This document shows, in pieces, positions 12,601 through 21,606 of a stretch of DNA of 64,000 nt (position 1 is its first letter; every line of letters begins with the position of its first letter). The notes under the pieces are model-generated. The model was not told the DNA's origin. It made no database searches and worked only from the letters and a program-made list of their open reading frames with translations. Made by a program: the position numbers and the translations under genes. The stretch lies in NCBI GenBank assembly GCA_905116865.2, contig CAJHNH020000224.1, forward strand, positions 2,356,910 to 2,420,909. The letters are read 5' to 3'. The DNA comes from Candidula unifasciata (lineage: Eukaryota; Mollusca; Gastropoda; Stylommatophora; Geomitridae).

Positions 12601-13767
12601 CACTGTTTCAAAGGGGAACTGTCATCTGCATAGAGAAGTTCTGGAATAGGGTTGCTGAAAGTTACAAGCAGATCATAACTATCATAAATCTGATCATTTT
12701 TGATATTTTATCATTATGCTTTCTCCACATATTTTGAATAGGTATGATAAGAGAGAGCACCCCTGCCTCACTCCCTTTTTGCACCTCAAACCAATTTGAT
12801 GTTTCTCCAGCTACTCTGATTGCTCCTTTTTGTTCATGATATAAACTTTCAGTTTAATGCACCAGATGTGTTGGAAGCCCCATACATCTCATGGTACTCC
12901 ACAATTTATGATGTTTGACACAGTCAAAGGCCTTGCTATAATCAGTGATATAAACATGAAGATCTGGTCAGATGTTGTTGTTCTCTAAATTTTTCAAACA
13001 TTATTCTCGTGTTAAAAATGTAATCCCTCATTTCTCTGCCCTGTCTTAAACCCGACTGCTCTATGTAGCTCATATTGTAATTTGTAAGTGTAAGTTATAA
13101 GTAATTCATACGTCCTTTTTAGGATGAAATTTGTTGTTATTTGAAGCCCCACCCTGGCTTTTGCCAGGGACCGCAATATAGGCAGGCCATAAATATGGCC
13201 AATTGTCTGAATGCGGTTTCTGGGTCCTCTCCATTGTGGTCCTCATCCACATGGTGGCATCTTGTGTCATTGGGTGTTTATCGCTTGTGTGATGTCCTAG
13301 TGGGGTAGAAAGTCAGTCAGTCAGTTATAAGGGTCGGCTCTGTGGCTAAGTCGATGCGAACGCTTCGTAATGCCGGGATGCCGGGTTCGATCCCAGCTTC
13401 AGGTTATGCGCCTTGCGTTGGTTTCAACAGTGGTATCAAGAAAGCGGACCGTCCAGAAAGCAGTGGCAAACTACTGGATGTAAATTTGCCTAGAAAAACC
13501 ACACAACAGCCAGGGGCTGTTGGGGTTGGTTCTGCAAAGTCCTGTAAAGGATACGCAACTAACCTAAGTTATAAGTGAAGGAACTTCATTATGTGTGTAT
13601 TATCCTTAATCCTTTGTTTCTTCTCTCCCTTGATCCAGGTACCTGGTGTTGTTGCAGACGTAGACAGCAAAGGCATCCCCCAGGTCAAGGACGAGCATTG
13701 TTCTCTGTTTCCCTCACAGAACATTTTCTTCCATGGCACCAGCGTACAATTATGGAAGGGACAGTAG
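547..13767 (+). CDS. FAM91A1: FAM91A1-like protein, C-terminal part (five exons)
   Basis: Exons 547-657, 4722-4899, 6026-6632, 9948-10017 and 13639-13767 have AG/GT borders and join in phase (0, 0, 1, 2, 0) to give 364 residues plus a TAG stop. The conserved blocks come in family order: [20 protein letters not shown], then [24 protein letters not shown], a low-complexity acidic linker, [15 protein letters not shown], and [13 protein letters not shown]. In animals FAM91A1 binds the golgin-associated protein TBC1D23 and works with WDR11 to capture endosome-derived carriers at the trans-Golgi; that role is family knowledge. The N-terminal part lies before the window. Introns hold a 54-bp array, SINEs and LINE tails. 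No canonical polyadenylation signal was seen close to the stop. The family assignment rests on recalled family features, so the symbol is firm but not checked by search. Confidence 0.92.
648..2660. repeat. 53-55 bp tandem array carrying copies of the FAM91A1 5' splice site
   Basis: About 37 head-to-tail monomers fill roughly 2 kb of the first visible FAM91A1 intron. A monomer contains catattcaaggtatcagtt followed by a stretch with tgccattcatgtcagttc and ttagagtct. Length variants come mostly from atatgtatg versus atatatg. The array begins inside the exon: catattcaag is the exon end and gtatcag is the real donor. Thus nearly every monomer holds the exon's last three codons (ATA TTC AAG) plus a GT donor, with GTATCAG and GTATAAG variants. 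The last monomers near 2640 are degenerate (attcggggtatc). Confidence 0.95.
2661..4384. other. Intron sequence without a recognised gene
   Basis: No exon, RNA gene or repeat family was recognised here apart from a run of 17 G at 3011-3027. Short open frames at 3456-3668, 3591-3932 and 4007-4243 show no conserved motif and lie inside the FAM91A1 intron. Confidence 0.6.
4385..4530 (-). mobile_element. SINE-C fragment
   Basis: The stretch holding ttttacttccctgagcattt and a later aacatgggagctttggtcaa matches the body of a dispersed family. Better copies, with a tRNA-like head on the minus strand, lie at 22425-22625 and 28445-28645. This copy is diverged and lacks a clear head. Confidence 0.55.
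4722..4899 (+). CDS. FAM91A1: FAM91A1-like exon 2 of visible set
   Basis: The exon follows ctctgtgccag and ends caag before gtaagt. It encodes [20 protein letters not shown], an [20 protein letters not shown] block, and [11 protein letters not shown], all strongly conserved in the family. Fifty-nine codons plus one base leave a phase-1 end that completes a Gly codon with the GT starting the next exon. Confidence 0.93.
5415..5695 (+). mobile_element. SINE-B copy
   Basis: A tRNA-like head (ccatggcttaggcgttgcg) is followed by aacccactgctggctgcg, cagcctaaaatgggtacc and ctggggaagtaaagacagcc. The tail contains ctttactttactttta. A second near-full copy lies at 42855-43135, and fragments occur at 17938-18300 and 20405-20500. 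Confidence 0.8.
5857..5995. repeat. Approximately 78-bp tandem duplication next to an exon acceptor
   Basis: Two copies of a block with ctcattagtgcattaactat, ttctcattttaga, and ttattttgtaaaa sit 31 to 170 bases before the FAM91A1 exon at 6026. Each copy carries a pyrimidine-rich stretch ending in TTTTAG that resembles a 3' splice site. Confidence 0.85.
6026..6632 (+). CDS. FAM91A1: FAM91A1-like exon 3 of visible set (large exon)
   Basis: The exon starts after ttttttag and ends ggagag before gtgagc. The GT start completes the codon left open by the previous exon, which favours 6026 over the alternative acceptor ending at 6035. It encodes [20 protein letters not shown] and CGYVSILNP, then about 110 residues rich in Ser, Thr, Pro, Asp and Glu (a likely disordered linker), then [20 protein letters not shown] and [10 protein letters not shown]. 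It ends with AG, which joins the T at 9948 to give Ser. Confidence 0.93.
6975..7325 (+). mobile_element. LINE-T fragment
   Basis: Broken frames encode [18 protein letters not shown], the RNase H-like part, then [39 protein letters not shown] and a final LNSTF. It is intronic in FAM91A1 and has several in-frame stops. Confidence 0.75.
7400..7795 (+). mobile_element. LINE-R fragment (RNase H end) with (GAA)n tail
   Basis: Broken frames encode [29 protein letters not shown], and [18 protein letters not shown]. This order matches the cleaner copy at 54995-55648. It ends in ggagaagaagaag near 7790. It is a 5'-truncated, decayed copy. Confidence 0.7.
7835..8130 (-). mobile_element. SINE-E copy
   Basis: On the minus strand the copy reads cagactgttggttcctcgcc in complement and runs through the aaataagc and tggatgaac segments shared with 14310-14580 and 48548-50100. 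A run of A at about 8118-8131 marks one edge. Confidence 0.65.
8340..8720 (+). repeat. Family F fragment and a SINE-E 5' segment
   Basis: The stretch agatatcaaagcttagcttt with a later cgcccttttaaggacaaatg is a diverged family F piece. From about 8545, attaagcaggatgtgaccat, ccttgggtgagcctag and catttatggaagtctccttgg match 49000-49110 inside the SINE-E copy at 48782-49469. Confidence 0.55.
8721..9485. other. Intron sequence without a recognised gene
   Basis: Nothing specific was recognised. Two open frames (8577-8930 and 9191-9475) start in or pass through repeat DNA and show no family motif. Confidence 0.5.
9495..9729 (-). mobile_element. LINE-H 3' end, 5'-truncated, with 9-bp target-site duplication
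   Basis: The minus strand encodes [31 protein letters not shown] and [12 protein letters not shown], the C-terminal tail of a non-LTR retrotransposon. The 3' end (left side) has catcttcttcttatt, a (GAA)n-type tail. The 9-mer gtgcttggc flanks it at 9486-9494 and 9730-9738. It lies in a FAM91A1 intron just before the 70-bp exon. Confidence 0.9.
9948..10017 (+). CDS. FAM91A1: FAM91A1-like exon 4 of visible set
   Basis: This 70-bp exon follows tttttttgctag and ends tggcag before gtaaat. It encodes [19 protein letters not shown] then MSWQ, which continues KQES from the previous exon. It was identified from the conserved SSR.LSL..L.F motif and matching phases on both sides. Confidence 0.93.
10150..10380 (+). 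repeat. Family F copy
   Basis: It carries ccccgtgtgggttctggggc, gcagatatcacagccaagct, aaccacagcataatgtggca and ttttaagaggcaaatgcagg, ending with aagaagaaga. Similar copies lie at 17680-17800 and 43240-43445. Confidence 0.65.
10381..11170. other. Intron sequence without a recognised gene
   Basis: No exon fitting the FAM91A1 frame and no repeat family was recognised. It holds cccaatgacgtcacgatgac near 10396. Confidence 0.5.
11190..11480 (-). mobile_element. SINE-E copy with poly-C run
   Basis: The left end is (CTT)n, which is the (GAA)n tail on the minus strand. The sequence continues through gcattcacaagctgtaaact to gcagactgttggtttcc, in the order seen at 35350-35540. A run of 21 C occupies 11356-11376. 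Confidence 0.65.
11481..11979. other. Intron sequence without a recognised gene
   Basis: No gene or repeat family was recognised. Confidence 0.5.
11980..13135 (-). mobile_element. Degenerate LINE reverse transcriptase (LINE-H type)
   Basis: In broken minus-strand frames the order is that of a LINE polymerase: [17 protein letters not shown] (the catalytic A-motif region), [35 protein letters not shown], then [17 protein letters not shown] text nearer 12130. There are many stops and frameshifts. This is the only place in the window where the reverse-transcriptase region of a LINE is seen; other copies are 3' ends only. Confidence 0.75.
13140..13312 (+). repeat. Family G repeat copy
   Basis: The block starts gaagccccaccctggctttt and contains tggtcctcatccacatggtg and gggtgtttatcgcttgtg. 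It recurs at 29565-29730 (+) and 46895-47082 (-). Confidence 0.8.
13332..13566 (+). mobile_element. SINE-A (tRNA-derived), intact copy with 9-bp target-site duplication
   Basis: The head has a box A-like ctgtggctaagtcgatgcg and a box B, gggttcgatccc. The body has gcgttggtttcaacagtggt, cagtggcaaactactggatg and gcctagaaaaaccaca. The end is cctgtaaaggatacgcaact. The flanking 9-mer agttataag is at 13323-13331 and 13567-13575. It sits 72 bases before the last FAM91A1 exon. Confidence 0.93.
13639..13767 (+). CDS. FAM91A1: FAM91A1-like terminal exon
   Basis: The exon starts after cccttgatccag and has 42 codons and a TAG stop at 13765-13767. It encodes [35 protein letters not shown] and VQLWKGQ. The hydrophobic FF-type stretch near the end and the terminal W followed by a few polar residues fit the end of FAM91A1. 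Confidence 0.9.
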   Translation, partial: VPGVVADVDSKGIPQVKDEHCSLFPSQNIFFHGTSVQLWKGQ

Positions 13768-13889
13768 ACGTGTGTTTGCCGCTGCTGAACTTATATGGGG
13801 TTGAATGTGATAAAGCTGTGAAAAAGCAGTGAACAAAGAAAAACACTAAGTATAATTAGTTGACTTTATGGAAATATAGTCATAAAGGA

Positions 13890-14240
13890 CAGGATAGGGA
13901 GCTGAGTTGTCTCGAGGTATGATGTCTGCCTCGTGTGCAGGAGGTCCCGGGTTCAAGCCCCGGTGAAGGCTGGGATTTTTTCACATGGTTCTCTAGTAAT
14001 ATTCCCTGGTCTCTGTTTAGTAAGATCGGATGCATGTGTGTTTAGATGCGAATGTAAAAAATACCTTGTCATTTGGAGATCGAAAAAGAGTAGCCTAATG
14101 GTGCTGCCCGGGCAAAATTTAAAGTTTAAAATCTACAAGTATTTCTGGATCCTCGGGGTGCAACGGAGTTTGTGCTCTGCGCTGAGATTCTTCAGACTCA
14201 GGCTTGAGTTAGAAGTAGATTGGAGGACTTGTGGGTTGCA
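13890..14240 (+). mobile_element. SINE-D (tRNA-like head), near full length
   Basis: The head reads like a tRNA: a possible anticodon arm ctgcctcgtgtgcag with loop CTCGTGT, and a good T arm, ccgggttcaagccccgg, with a 7-base loop. The acceptor stem does not pair, so this is not a functional tRNA. The body has agtagcctaatggtgctgcc and cttcagactcaggcttgagt. Minus-strand copies lie at 25655-25990 and 59090-59240. Confidence 0.8.
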
Positions 14241-14309
14241 TCTGTATGCCATGAATTTGATCCGTTGAATAAACCAATAAACCAAAGGATAGGATAAACA
14301 TTGCTTTAA

Positions 14310-14580
14310 AAGCAGTCTTCCCCTGTTGATTCCAGGGTTCCAATATGGAGAACAAAAATAAACCCACTGCCCCCCACCAAGCATGTTGTAAAGGGGAGTT
14401 CCCATCAGAGCGCATCTGCCTGAGACAAGGAACCAACAGTCTGCATGTAAATAAGCCAGATCTGCAAAATGGATATGTTCGCAAAACTCAAGATCTGCAA
14501 CCAAAAGTCCAGAAGTATATAAGCAACTAGAATTTTCGGCTGGAGTTTACAGCCAGTATACATTAAGAAGAAGAACAACA
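14310..14580 (+). mobile_element. SINE-E copy with (GAA)n-type tail
   Basis: It contains aaacccactgccccccacca, gagcgcatctgcctgagaca, aaataagccagatctgcaaa and caaaagtccagaagtatata, ending attaagaagaagaac. It is the best simple copy for defining the family. Confidence 0.75.
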
Positions 14581-14689
14581 ACATCAAACACAAAATTATG
14601 TGTTTAACATTTGTGGATGAAGGCTGGATTGCAGTAAACTAAAGGTCCCATTTCCATCCTTTAGCTGTGTTTGGCCTAGGAGGCTAGCC

Positions 14690-14890
14690 TAGTTTTATGA
14701 ACCAATCAGGACTTGGTGGGTGGTGTTGTCAGTATCTTGCCAGCCACTTTTACTTCCCAGAACATTTTCCTGTTGTCCATTTTAGACTCGGCTGACGTGG
14801 GAGCCCAGGTCAGTTTTCATATTAGCCTCAGTGTGGATTTGAACTTACGACCTCTGAGCTGATTTGCTTACATGCTAGCCAGCATTTTCC
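14690..14890 (-). mobile_element. SINE-C copy
   Basis: The plus strand reads aaccaatcaggacttggtgg, cttttacttcccagaacatt and gacgtgggagcccaggtcag, then a head-like gatttgaacttacgacc that is the complement of a box B. It matches 22425-22625 and 28445-28645. Confidence 0.75.
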
Positions 14891-15194
14891 GTGGATGATG
14901 CATTCTACATAACTGCACCACATTCTGTCTAATACGATTGTATCTTTGTCTTGCTGACTAATTGTATTTTGTTTTTTGCCTTGTTCAGTACATTAGCTGA
15001 CAGAATATCTTTAATTTATGTAAAGATTGATACATGTATGTATATGTGTATGTCTGTGTGTGTATGCCCGCAGTGCGGATGGATAAATAATAAAAATTGC
15101 TAAAAGCATTCTCATAGCTGGCAACTGTAGTAAATAGTCAATTTTACAAACACAGTAACCATAAATTGCAGCGTAAAGTTGACCTCATTTTTTT

Positions 15195-15735
15195 ATGGCG
15201 ACACATCCACATGTTATCCTGGGGACACATCAACATGTTATCCTGGGGACACATCCACATGTAATCCTGGGGACACATCCACGTTTTATCCTGGGGACAC
15301 ATCCACATGTTACCCTGGGGACACATCCACATGTAATCCTGGGGACACATCCACGTGTTATCCTGGGGACACATCCACATGTTATCCTGGAGACATATCC
15401 ACATGTTATCCTGGAGACATAAACGTGTTATGCTGGAGTCGCATCAACATGTTATCCTGGGGACACATCAACGTGTTATCCTGGAGACAAATCAACGTGT
15501 TATCCTGGAGACAAATCAACATGTTATTCTGGGGACACATCAACATGTTATCCTGGGGACACATCAACATGTTATTCTGCGGACAAATCAGCATGTTATC
15601 CTGGGGTCACATTAACATGTTGTCCTGGAGACACATTCACATGTTATCCAGGCGATACATTCACTTATTTTCCAGGGGACACATCAACATGTTATCCTAG
15701 GGACACATCAACATGTTATCCTGGGGACACATTAA
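15195..15735. repeat. 24-bp minisatellite
   Basis: About 22 copies of a 24-base unit resembling ggggacacatccacatgtta plus tcct. The period is 8 codons, so long frames stay open on both strands (15179-15700 +, 15144-15404 -). These are products of the period, not genes. Confidence 0.95.
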
Positions 15736-15880
15736 CTACTGGGCTGTTTATTATGAAGTTGTTAATACTCCATTCCTCCCGAGCTGTTTTTGTGAGTAAT
15801 AATATTGCTGAACTGTTTTTATAATGACCTTATACATATTTTCCCCTTGTGGGTCCCAGGCCACTAACCATACAGTTGGC
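15725..15880 (+). repeat. Segment paralogous to 17410-17620
   Basis: It shares gaagttgtta, gagtaataatattgctg, ataatgaccttata and a ttttc..ttgtgg..tcccagg stretch with 17410-17620, in the same order and strand. The 24-bp array abuts its left side. Confidence 0.75.
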
Positions 15881-17409
15881 TGTCAGTGGTCCAGAAACAT
15901 AGGTTTACTTATAATTAAAGTTAGGCCACAGTGTAAGATTACTTGTGTCAAAGCTATAAGAGGTCACACCACTCACCTGTATACTGAGACACTTAACCAT
16001 AATAAGGCACCGAAAATGAGTTGCTTTTTATTGTTTTATATTAATTGTTGCGTTAATGTGCCAGATATTTTCACTAACCAAAAGTTTTCGTGGGATATAT
16101 TTGTGGCAACCTGTTGTAGTAAGTGGTGTACAGTGATTGTTAGCAGTGCCATCTCACTTGATGACAACTAGGTCGTAAAAGTTTGCATTTAAAACCTGCC
16201 AAAACCCCTAGTTTAAAAAAAAAACAATGAGGCTTGAAAACTCAACTTTTGCACTGCAGTCTACAATAACTGTAACCAATAAATGGTTGTTTTACAGATA
16301 CTATTCACAGGTTGTTTTACAGATACTATTCACAGGTTGCAGTTAATGAAAAGGGACCACAAGAGTGCGATTGGAAACTGTCCCACCGTTAGTTTTCATG
16401 CTTGAATGTTTACATATTGTCTTAGTTCTGTTGTAAATACTTATTTATTTATTAGGTTACCAAGAGAATCATAACATTGTGGGTTTTTATTTTGTATTTT
16501 TTTTTTCCTTGTGTGAGTATGAATGTATACATCCATGTCCCTGTGTGTTTTGTGGTATGGATGTGTATTGTGCATATATATATAGTGCATCCAGGCTAGA
16601 CATATCTGGAAATAACAGCTTATCATCTTATATTCCAATAACTATATCACTGTCCAGGGCATTTTATAGGTTTGTGTATATGCACAGGCTTTTTTTCCTT
16701 TCTCATTTGTGTTTGATTTTAGGTTATAACATTAAAAAAGACAAAAACAGTAGGATGAATACTTCTTTCTTCTTCTTTTGTCAGCATCTGTTTTGTGCCT
16801 CAGTTAAGCAGGTACAAGTTAGCCGAGCCAGGGTATGCCCGGTTGCTTGGTATGTTGTGCTGTTGTGAAGCCTTGGGCTGTCAGTGACTTCCTCATTCCA
16901 TATTTTTCTAGGTCTGTTTTCTTAGTGTTTTTATCTTCATGTTGTACATGCTCACTACCAGGCATTGTTGGATTTATTCACACCAGATTGCCACACTGTT
17001 TCTGTGTTTTTTTCTCAATGAAGTGACAGTGTTTTCCATACATATATTTATGAATTACATCAGTAGCACTTATTTGAAACCCATTCGTGCCGCATGACCC
17101 ACATTTGCAAGCGCTGAACATGGTAGTGTCATAGTTATGTAATAAGTACTGACCAATTAATAAAACATGTACATACAAATCCTCCCATGATGCATAGGTT
17201 CTGTTTCTGACTATTGAGAAAATGGCTGGGTTGAATGGAGGATAAGCCTGTGCTCTTTTATTCATTGGTCACATGACTTTGACATGATCGTGTTCAACAC
17301 ACGCATGTACGACACATGCTTTGAAATGAATGGATTTCAAATTGAATACTCCTTATATTACTAATTATGTGGTGACAGCATAAGTGTGTGTCGGGAGGGG
17401 GGGATGGTT
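15881..17409. other. Intergenic sequence without a recognised gene
   Basis: No gene or dispersed family was recognised. A 27-base direct duplication (ggttgttttacagatactat plus ttcacag) sits at about 16285-16340. Open frames at 16479-16868 and 16835-17026 are Phe/Cys-rich readings of T-rich DNA and show no motif. Confidence 0.5.
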
Positions 17410-17620
17410 GGTTCATGTTATCCTGGACACTGGACTTAATAGGGTTGTTTATGATGAAGTTGTTATCTCTCCATTCCTTCAAAATGAGTTGTTGAACATC
17501 ATCCCGAGTTGTTTTAAAATAACATTTGTTTAAGTTTTCTGGAGTAATAATATTGCTGTACAATTTTGTGTAATGACCTTATATGTATTTTCTATTTGTG
17601 GATTCCAGGGCCACAATTGA
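17410..17620 (+). repeat. Segment paralogous to 15725-15880, with a single 24-mer-like unit
   Basis: It holds catgttatcctggacac once, followed by gttgtttatgatgaagttgt, taataatattgctgta and taatgaccttatatgtattt. The corresponding point in the paralogue is occupied by the 24-bp array. Confidence 0.7.
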
Positions 17621-17679
17621 GGGGAGGGGGGGGGGCGGTGTACCTCACTGCTTCTTAAGAAACATGTGGTCAAAAGTTA

Positions 17680-17800
17680 ATTAAAGGTTTGCTGAAATCT
17701 GGGTTTGTACCAAAAAGTACACATAGCACAGCCTAGCTGGCAACCATAACACAATGTGCCAGTCATCATTTTAAAGGTGCATGCAGAAGAAGAAGTATGT
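17680..17800 (+). repeat. Family F copy
   Basis: It contains cctagctggcaaccataaca, caatgtgccagtcatcattt and taaaggtgcatgcagaagaa, matching 10150-10380 and 43240-43445. Confidence 0.65.
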
Positions 17801-17929
17801 TTTTTACCTGATGTCACAGGGCTGTTTGAATGTAGGTTGTGCTCATATGAAAGTCTTGGCAAAACACTCACCTGTCTGATCAAATTCAAATCTGCATCCA
17901 AGCAGATTTAAAAAAAAACCGAATAACCT

Positions 17930-18300
17930 TGACTCCTAGCTCAACCCAGCCTAAAATTGGTACCAGGAAATGTCCTGAGAATTAAAGCACATTAGCACAC
18001 CCTACATTGTCGGATTTTAGGCTACTTTGTCATCATTTGTAGCCTTAATATAACCTTACAGTTGAATAGGATTTTTGAGATTTGTCTGAAATGAATCCCT
18101 GGGGGATTCTCATCCAAATAGTGACTCAGTAGATGTTAGTCGTTCAGTATGCGGTCCAAGGAGGGGGTTCAGCTTCACATACTTATCCTGGGAAGTAAAG
18201 ACAGTCAGTGTCATGTTGACCTCACATCATCTACTTGTGGAAAATATGGGTTGAGCACCATATGCTCGATGATCCAAAGGCATGAGAAAGGTCCATACCA
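17930..18300 (+). mobile_element. SINE-B fragments
   Basis: Two pieces resemble the SINE-B body: cagcctaaaattggtaccag near 17947, and ggaagtaaagacagtcagtg followed by aaaggcatgagaaaggtcc between 18189 and 18300. Confidence 0.6.
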
Positions 18301-19214
18301 TGGTTGTGGGTTGGTGACGATCAGGAATCTCACCACATCTCCTGGGGCGCAAGATTTTGTGCAGGCTCCCATTCATGCTGTGGCCTGTTTCCACGAGCTG
18401 TACTATGTTGTAGAGGTGTTAGAATATGTATTCATTTGCCTTCAACATTTATACAAACTGTGCTTAAAGTGGCTCACGTTTGTTGAAAGCCCGACATGAA
18501 AGTGCGGAGCTCTTTCATGTCTGTTCTTTCGGTGGCAGTTTTTTTCTGTCTGCGAGCGAGGCTTCAGCTAGTTTTCTTTCTCAACTACTTCTCTTCTGCA
18601 CTGTTACTGGTTTGAGAATTGTTTGAATTTTTGGGCAGGTCCTGAAAATGGCTATCTGGACGTCTGTGTGTGGGGGTGGGGTGGGGGAGTAATGCTACTC
18701 TGCTTGTCGCTCGCCAGTGCTGACAGTTAAATTAAATTGATGACCAAGATCAAGTCACCAAGTGACGCAGCGATAGCAGTGAAGAGCGAACCCACAGCGC
18801 AAGTAACATACACAATGCCGGCTGCTGACGACGTGGAAAATAAAATGTGCTGGCTGCTCGCAGTAGGGATTATAGAATGCTTAAAGAGTTGAAAATAACA
18901 AAATGTGACACTCCTCAAACATAGGACAGTCTGCAGGAAATCACGCTGCCTGCGAGATACAGTGAGTTTTATGATATGTACCTGTGCTTTTTGTTTAGGT
19001 AATAATGTTGAATGCACTTGTAACAATATAATGCTAAAAATGGTCGCACTTTTTTAGTTCTGAGAGTTCAGAATATTGATTTAAATTTGTGTTGTCTTTC
19101 ACTCTGGTAAACTGCATTTTGTTGTTATTGATTTATTCTGGAAATTGTGTCTTTTACTTCATCATCATTTTCTTATTTTAATTTAATGAGTATCACAACG
19201 GATTGGAAAAAATA
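18301..19214. other. Intergenic sequence without a recognised gene
   Basis: No conserved coding motif or repeat family was recognised. Confidence 0.5.
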
Positions 19215-19400
19215 ATAGCAGAAGGCATGGTATCAGCAGGGGCCGACCAAAAGGAAGATGGGCACATATAAGTGACTACTTGAGTATGAAAGTGCACAAG
19301 GTAGGAGAGCTGGTGAGAGACCGTTTCATTCAGGCAGACCGTGATGAGAGCGACGTTCTGCAAAGGACCTACAACATGATGATGACCTCTTTACATTTTT
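19215..19400 (+). mobile_element. LINE C-terminal tail fragment
   Basis: One frame reads RGRPKGRWAHISDYLSM followed by VGELVRDRFIQADRDESD, the basic RGRPK..W tail common at the end of LINE polyproteins. The region before it has stops and the start cannot be placed. Confidence 0.6.
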
Positions 19401-19567
19401 TTTCTTGTCTTCACAGTTGTTTTCCAAATGTTTTTTTTTTCTTCAACTATACCATAACATCTGTATTCATATTCATACAGTGCTTCCACATATTTCCAGG
19501 CCGTTTCTGTTTAGTTTATTTATTTGATAAAATTATCCTGTTTTGTAACATTACTATGTATATATTA

Positions 19568-19745
19568 GTTTATTAAAGAGCAACAGATAAGAAGGTTTAG
19601 TAATCTATTGAGAATGCCCTGGTACCAGCTGCCACAAAGAGCCATACAGCAGAAGTACAATGGACACAAAGCAAGAGGAGGACTGTGCAGAAGTTGAATC
19701 GATGGCATCAAGAACACCCTTAAAGTAATTAACCCACTGACTACC
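19568..19745 (+). mobile_element. LINE-K 3' fragment
   Basis: It has attaaagagcaacagataag, agaatgccctggtaccagct, acacaaagcaagaggaggac and atggcatcaagaacaccctt. These match 50440-50650, and in complement 29830-30260. Confidence 0.65.
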
Positions 19746-21029
19746 AACCCTTACATTACCCTCGTTAACCCTACCACACCTCTGGCCCGGTAATTTCCTA
19801 ACCTGACGCTATACCGCTGGCCCGATTTTTCAGAAATTTGCTTAGTACATGCAAAATATGCGTCACAGACTAAAAATAACAAACCAATCGCCATCAGACT
19901 TCGTGGTTAGTCATTGCGAATGATTTCCCACGTGTGTTGAGATTTCTTTGTGTGGTTTAATGTGCAAAAAATTCGGAAAATTCTCAATGAAACGAGCAGC
20001 TTCAAGAAAAAAGTGACGTAGGTCTAGGCTTTTCACAATCGAACAGGTGATCGATACTTCGGTTAATTCCGACTGTGAATACGTTCATGAAGAATACGTT
20101 CCCAGTTGAAGTGACACAGTCAGTGAGAGCCATAGGTAGGAGGAAAATTTAAAAAGTTCTAGATTTAAAACTAGATTGATAGTAAGAGAAGGGGGCATGT
20201 CCCTCAAACAGCAACATCTGGTGCTCACTTGGTAATCTTGGGTAATCTTAGTTTCAGCTTCATAGCAAACGAGTCACCTCATAGTTGCTCTGCTCCTTTG
20301 CCAACGAAAAACACAGAATGTTCGTCGCAGTCCCTTGTGGAAAGATTGACAGACTGCTGTCTCAGCATATGCACTAGTATACACACACATTAAAAATTGT
20401 GATATTAGCTGCCTCGCCTATCAAATGCCGATTGGTCTATAACAATATTGGTCAAGCACCATGTAGGGATTGTGGAAAAGACATTAAAACGGTTCTTTAC
20501 TTTCTACATTTGATGTTCTACTAAAAATGTCACACCATGTTCCACTTTGTAATTTTGTACACATAAATGCAACTGTCTTGCTAAATTTTTCAGTCCCAAG
20601 AGAGTTTTTAGCATCAGAGGCTCAAGGATGGTAAAGAAAAACATATAATCGGCACATCTTGCATTAATTAGACTTCTTGGTAGGTATATATGAAGGTATG
20701 ATGTGATCCTTGGGACTAAAAGAGTTACTGGTCCACTCTACATTGTTGTGCTTACAACTTTTGCCCATGTCCCATTCCGTAGCATCACACACATTAATGT
20801 CATTGACTTGCTAATATTCCATTCTTTAGGGTTGTACTCTTCGAGGTAACTGACTTGTTAATGTCGCACTCTTTAGTTTCATACACATGAATGTAACTGT
20901 CTTCTTAATTAATATCCCACTATGTCATGCTGTATACATGATTGTCTTGTTAATGTCCCTCCTCTCTGTGTCTTGCTCATGTCCCACTCACTAGTGTTAT
21001 ACGCTCTAATATAACTATCTTGCTAGAAA
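19746..21029. other. Intergenic sequence; one SINE-B fragment
   Basis: A SINE-B piece at 20405-20500 has tgccgattggtctataacaa. From about 20520 to 21010 the text ttgcta/ttaatgtc..cac..t recurs loosely (attttgtacacataaatgca, acttgctaatattcc, ttgttaatgtccc), suggesting an old, decayed tandem array. No gene was recognised. Confidence 0.45.
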
Positions 21030-21340
21030 ATTCACTCTTTGTCAACATCTGTGGCGTTGAGAACAAGCTTCATAATACCGGGGTTGCTAGGTTCAATCCC
21101 AGCTGCAGACGGTTTGATAGCACATCATCTTGCGTTGGTTTCAACCGGGGGATTGAGAGTCGACTGTTCAAAAATCAGTGGCAAACCATCTTGTGTTGGT
21201 TTTAACAGGGGTATTGAAAGTCAACTATTAAGAAAGCAGTGGCAAACTACTGAATGTAAATTTGCCTAGAAAAACCACAAGACCCAAAAATGGTGGATTT
21301 GGTTCTGTATCATCCTGTAATATACAGATTTTAGGGATAT
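21030..21340 (+). mobile_element. SINE-A copy with internal duplication
   Basis: The head, gttgctaggttcaatccc, is a box B variant. The segment with ttgcgttggtttcaaccggg and cagtggcaaac occurs twice in tandem (about 21131-21185 and 21190-21250). The 3' body has ttgcctagaaaaaccacaag. Confidence 0.8.
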
Positions 21341-21458
21341 CGGGAGCCGTTCTGTGGTGATGATGTCAAATACTGACTGACTGAGGAGCTGTGCTGAAAG
21401 ATAGCACACTCTCTGAGGGTGCAACCGTGGTGACAGATGTTTTATTCAGTGTGTGAAG

Positions 21459-21606
21459 AGCTGTGGTAAAAGATATCATAATCACTGACGGTGGAGCTGT
21501 GGTGAAAGATGTCATAATCACCGATGGTGGAGCTGTGGTGAAAGATGTTATAATTACTGACGGTGGAGCTGTGGTGAAAGATGTCATAATCACTGACGGT
21601 GGAGCT
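21459..21606. repeat. 36-bp minisatellite
   Basis: Four copies of a 36-base unit, gtggtgaaagatgtcataat plus cactgacggtggagct. It abuts the CpG-rich array and shares an open frame with it because 36 is a multiple of three. Confidence 0.93.

Noticed and set aside
13905..13970. Functional tRNA gene
   Set aside because: The T arm and a possible anticodon arm pair, but the acceptor stem does not, and the same head begins other SINE-D copies.
15144..15700. CYPGDTST and MWMCPQDN repeat frames
   Set aside because: Readings of the 24-bp minisatellite.
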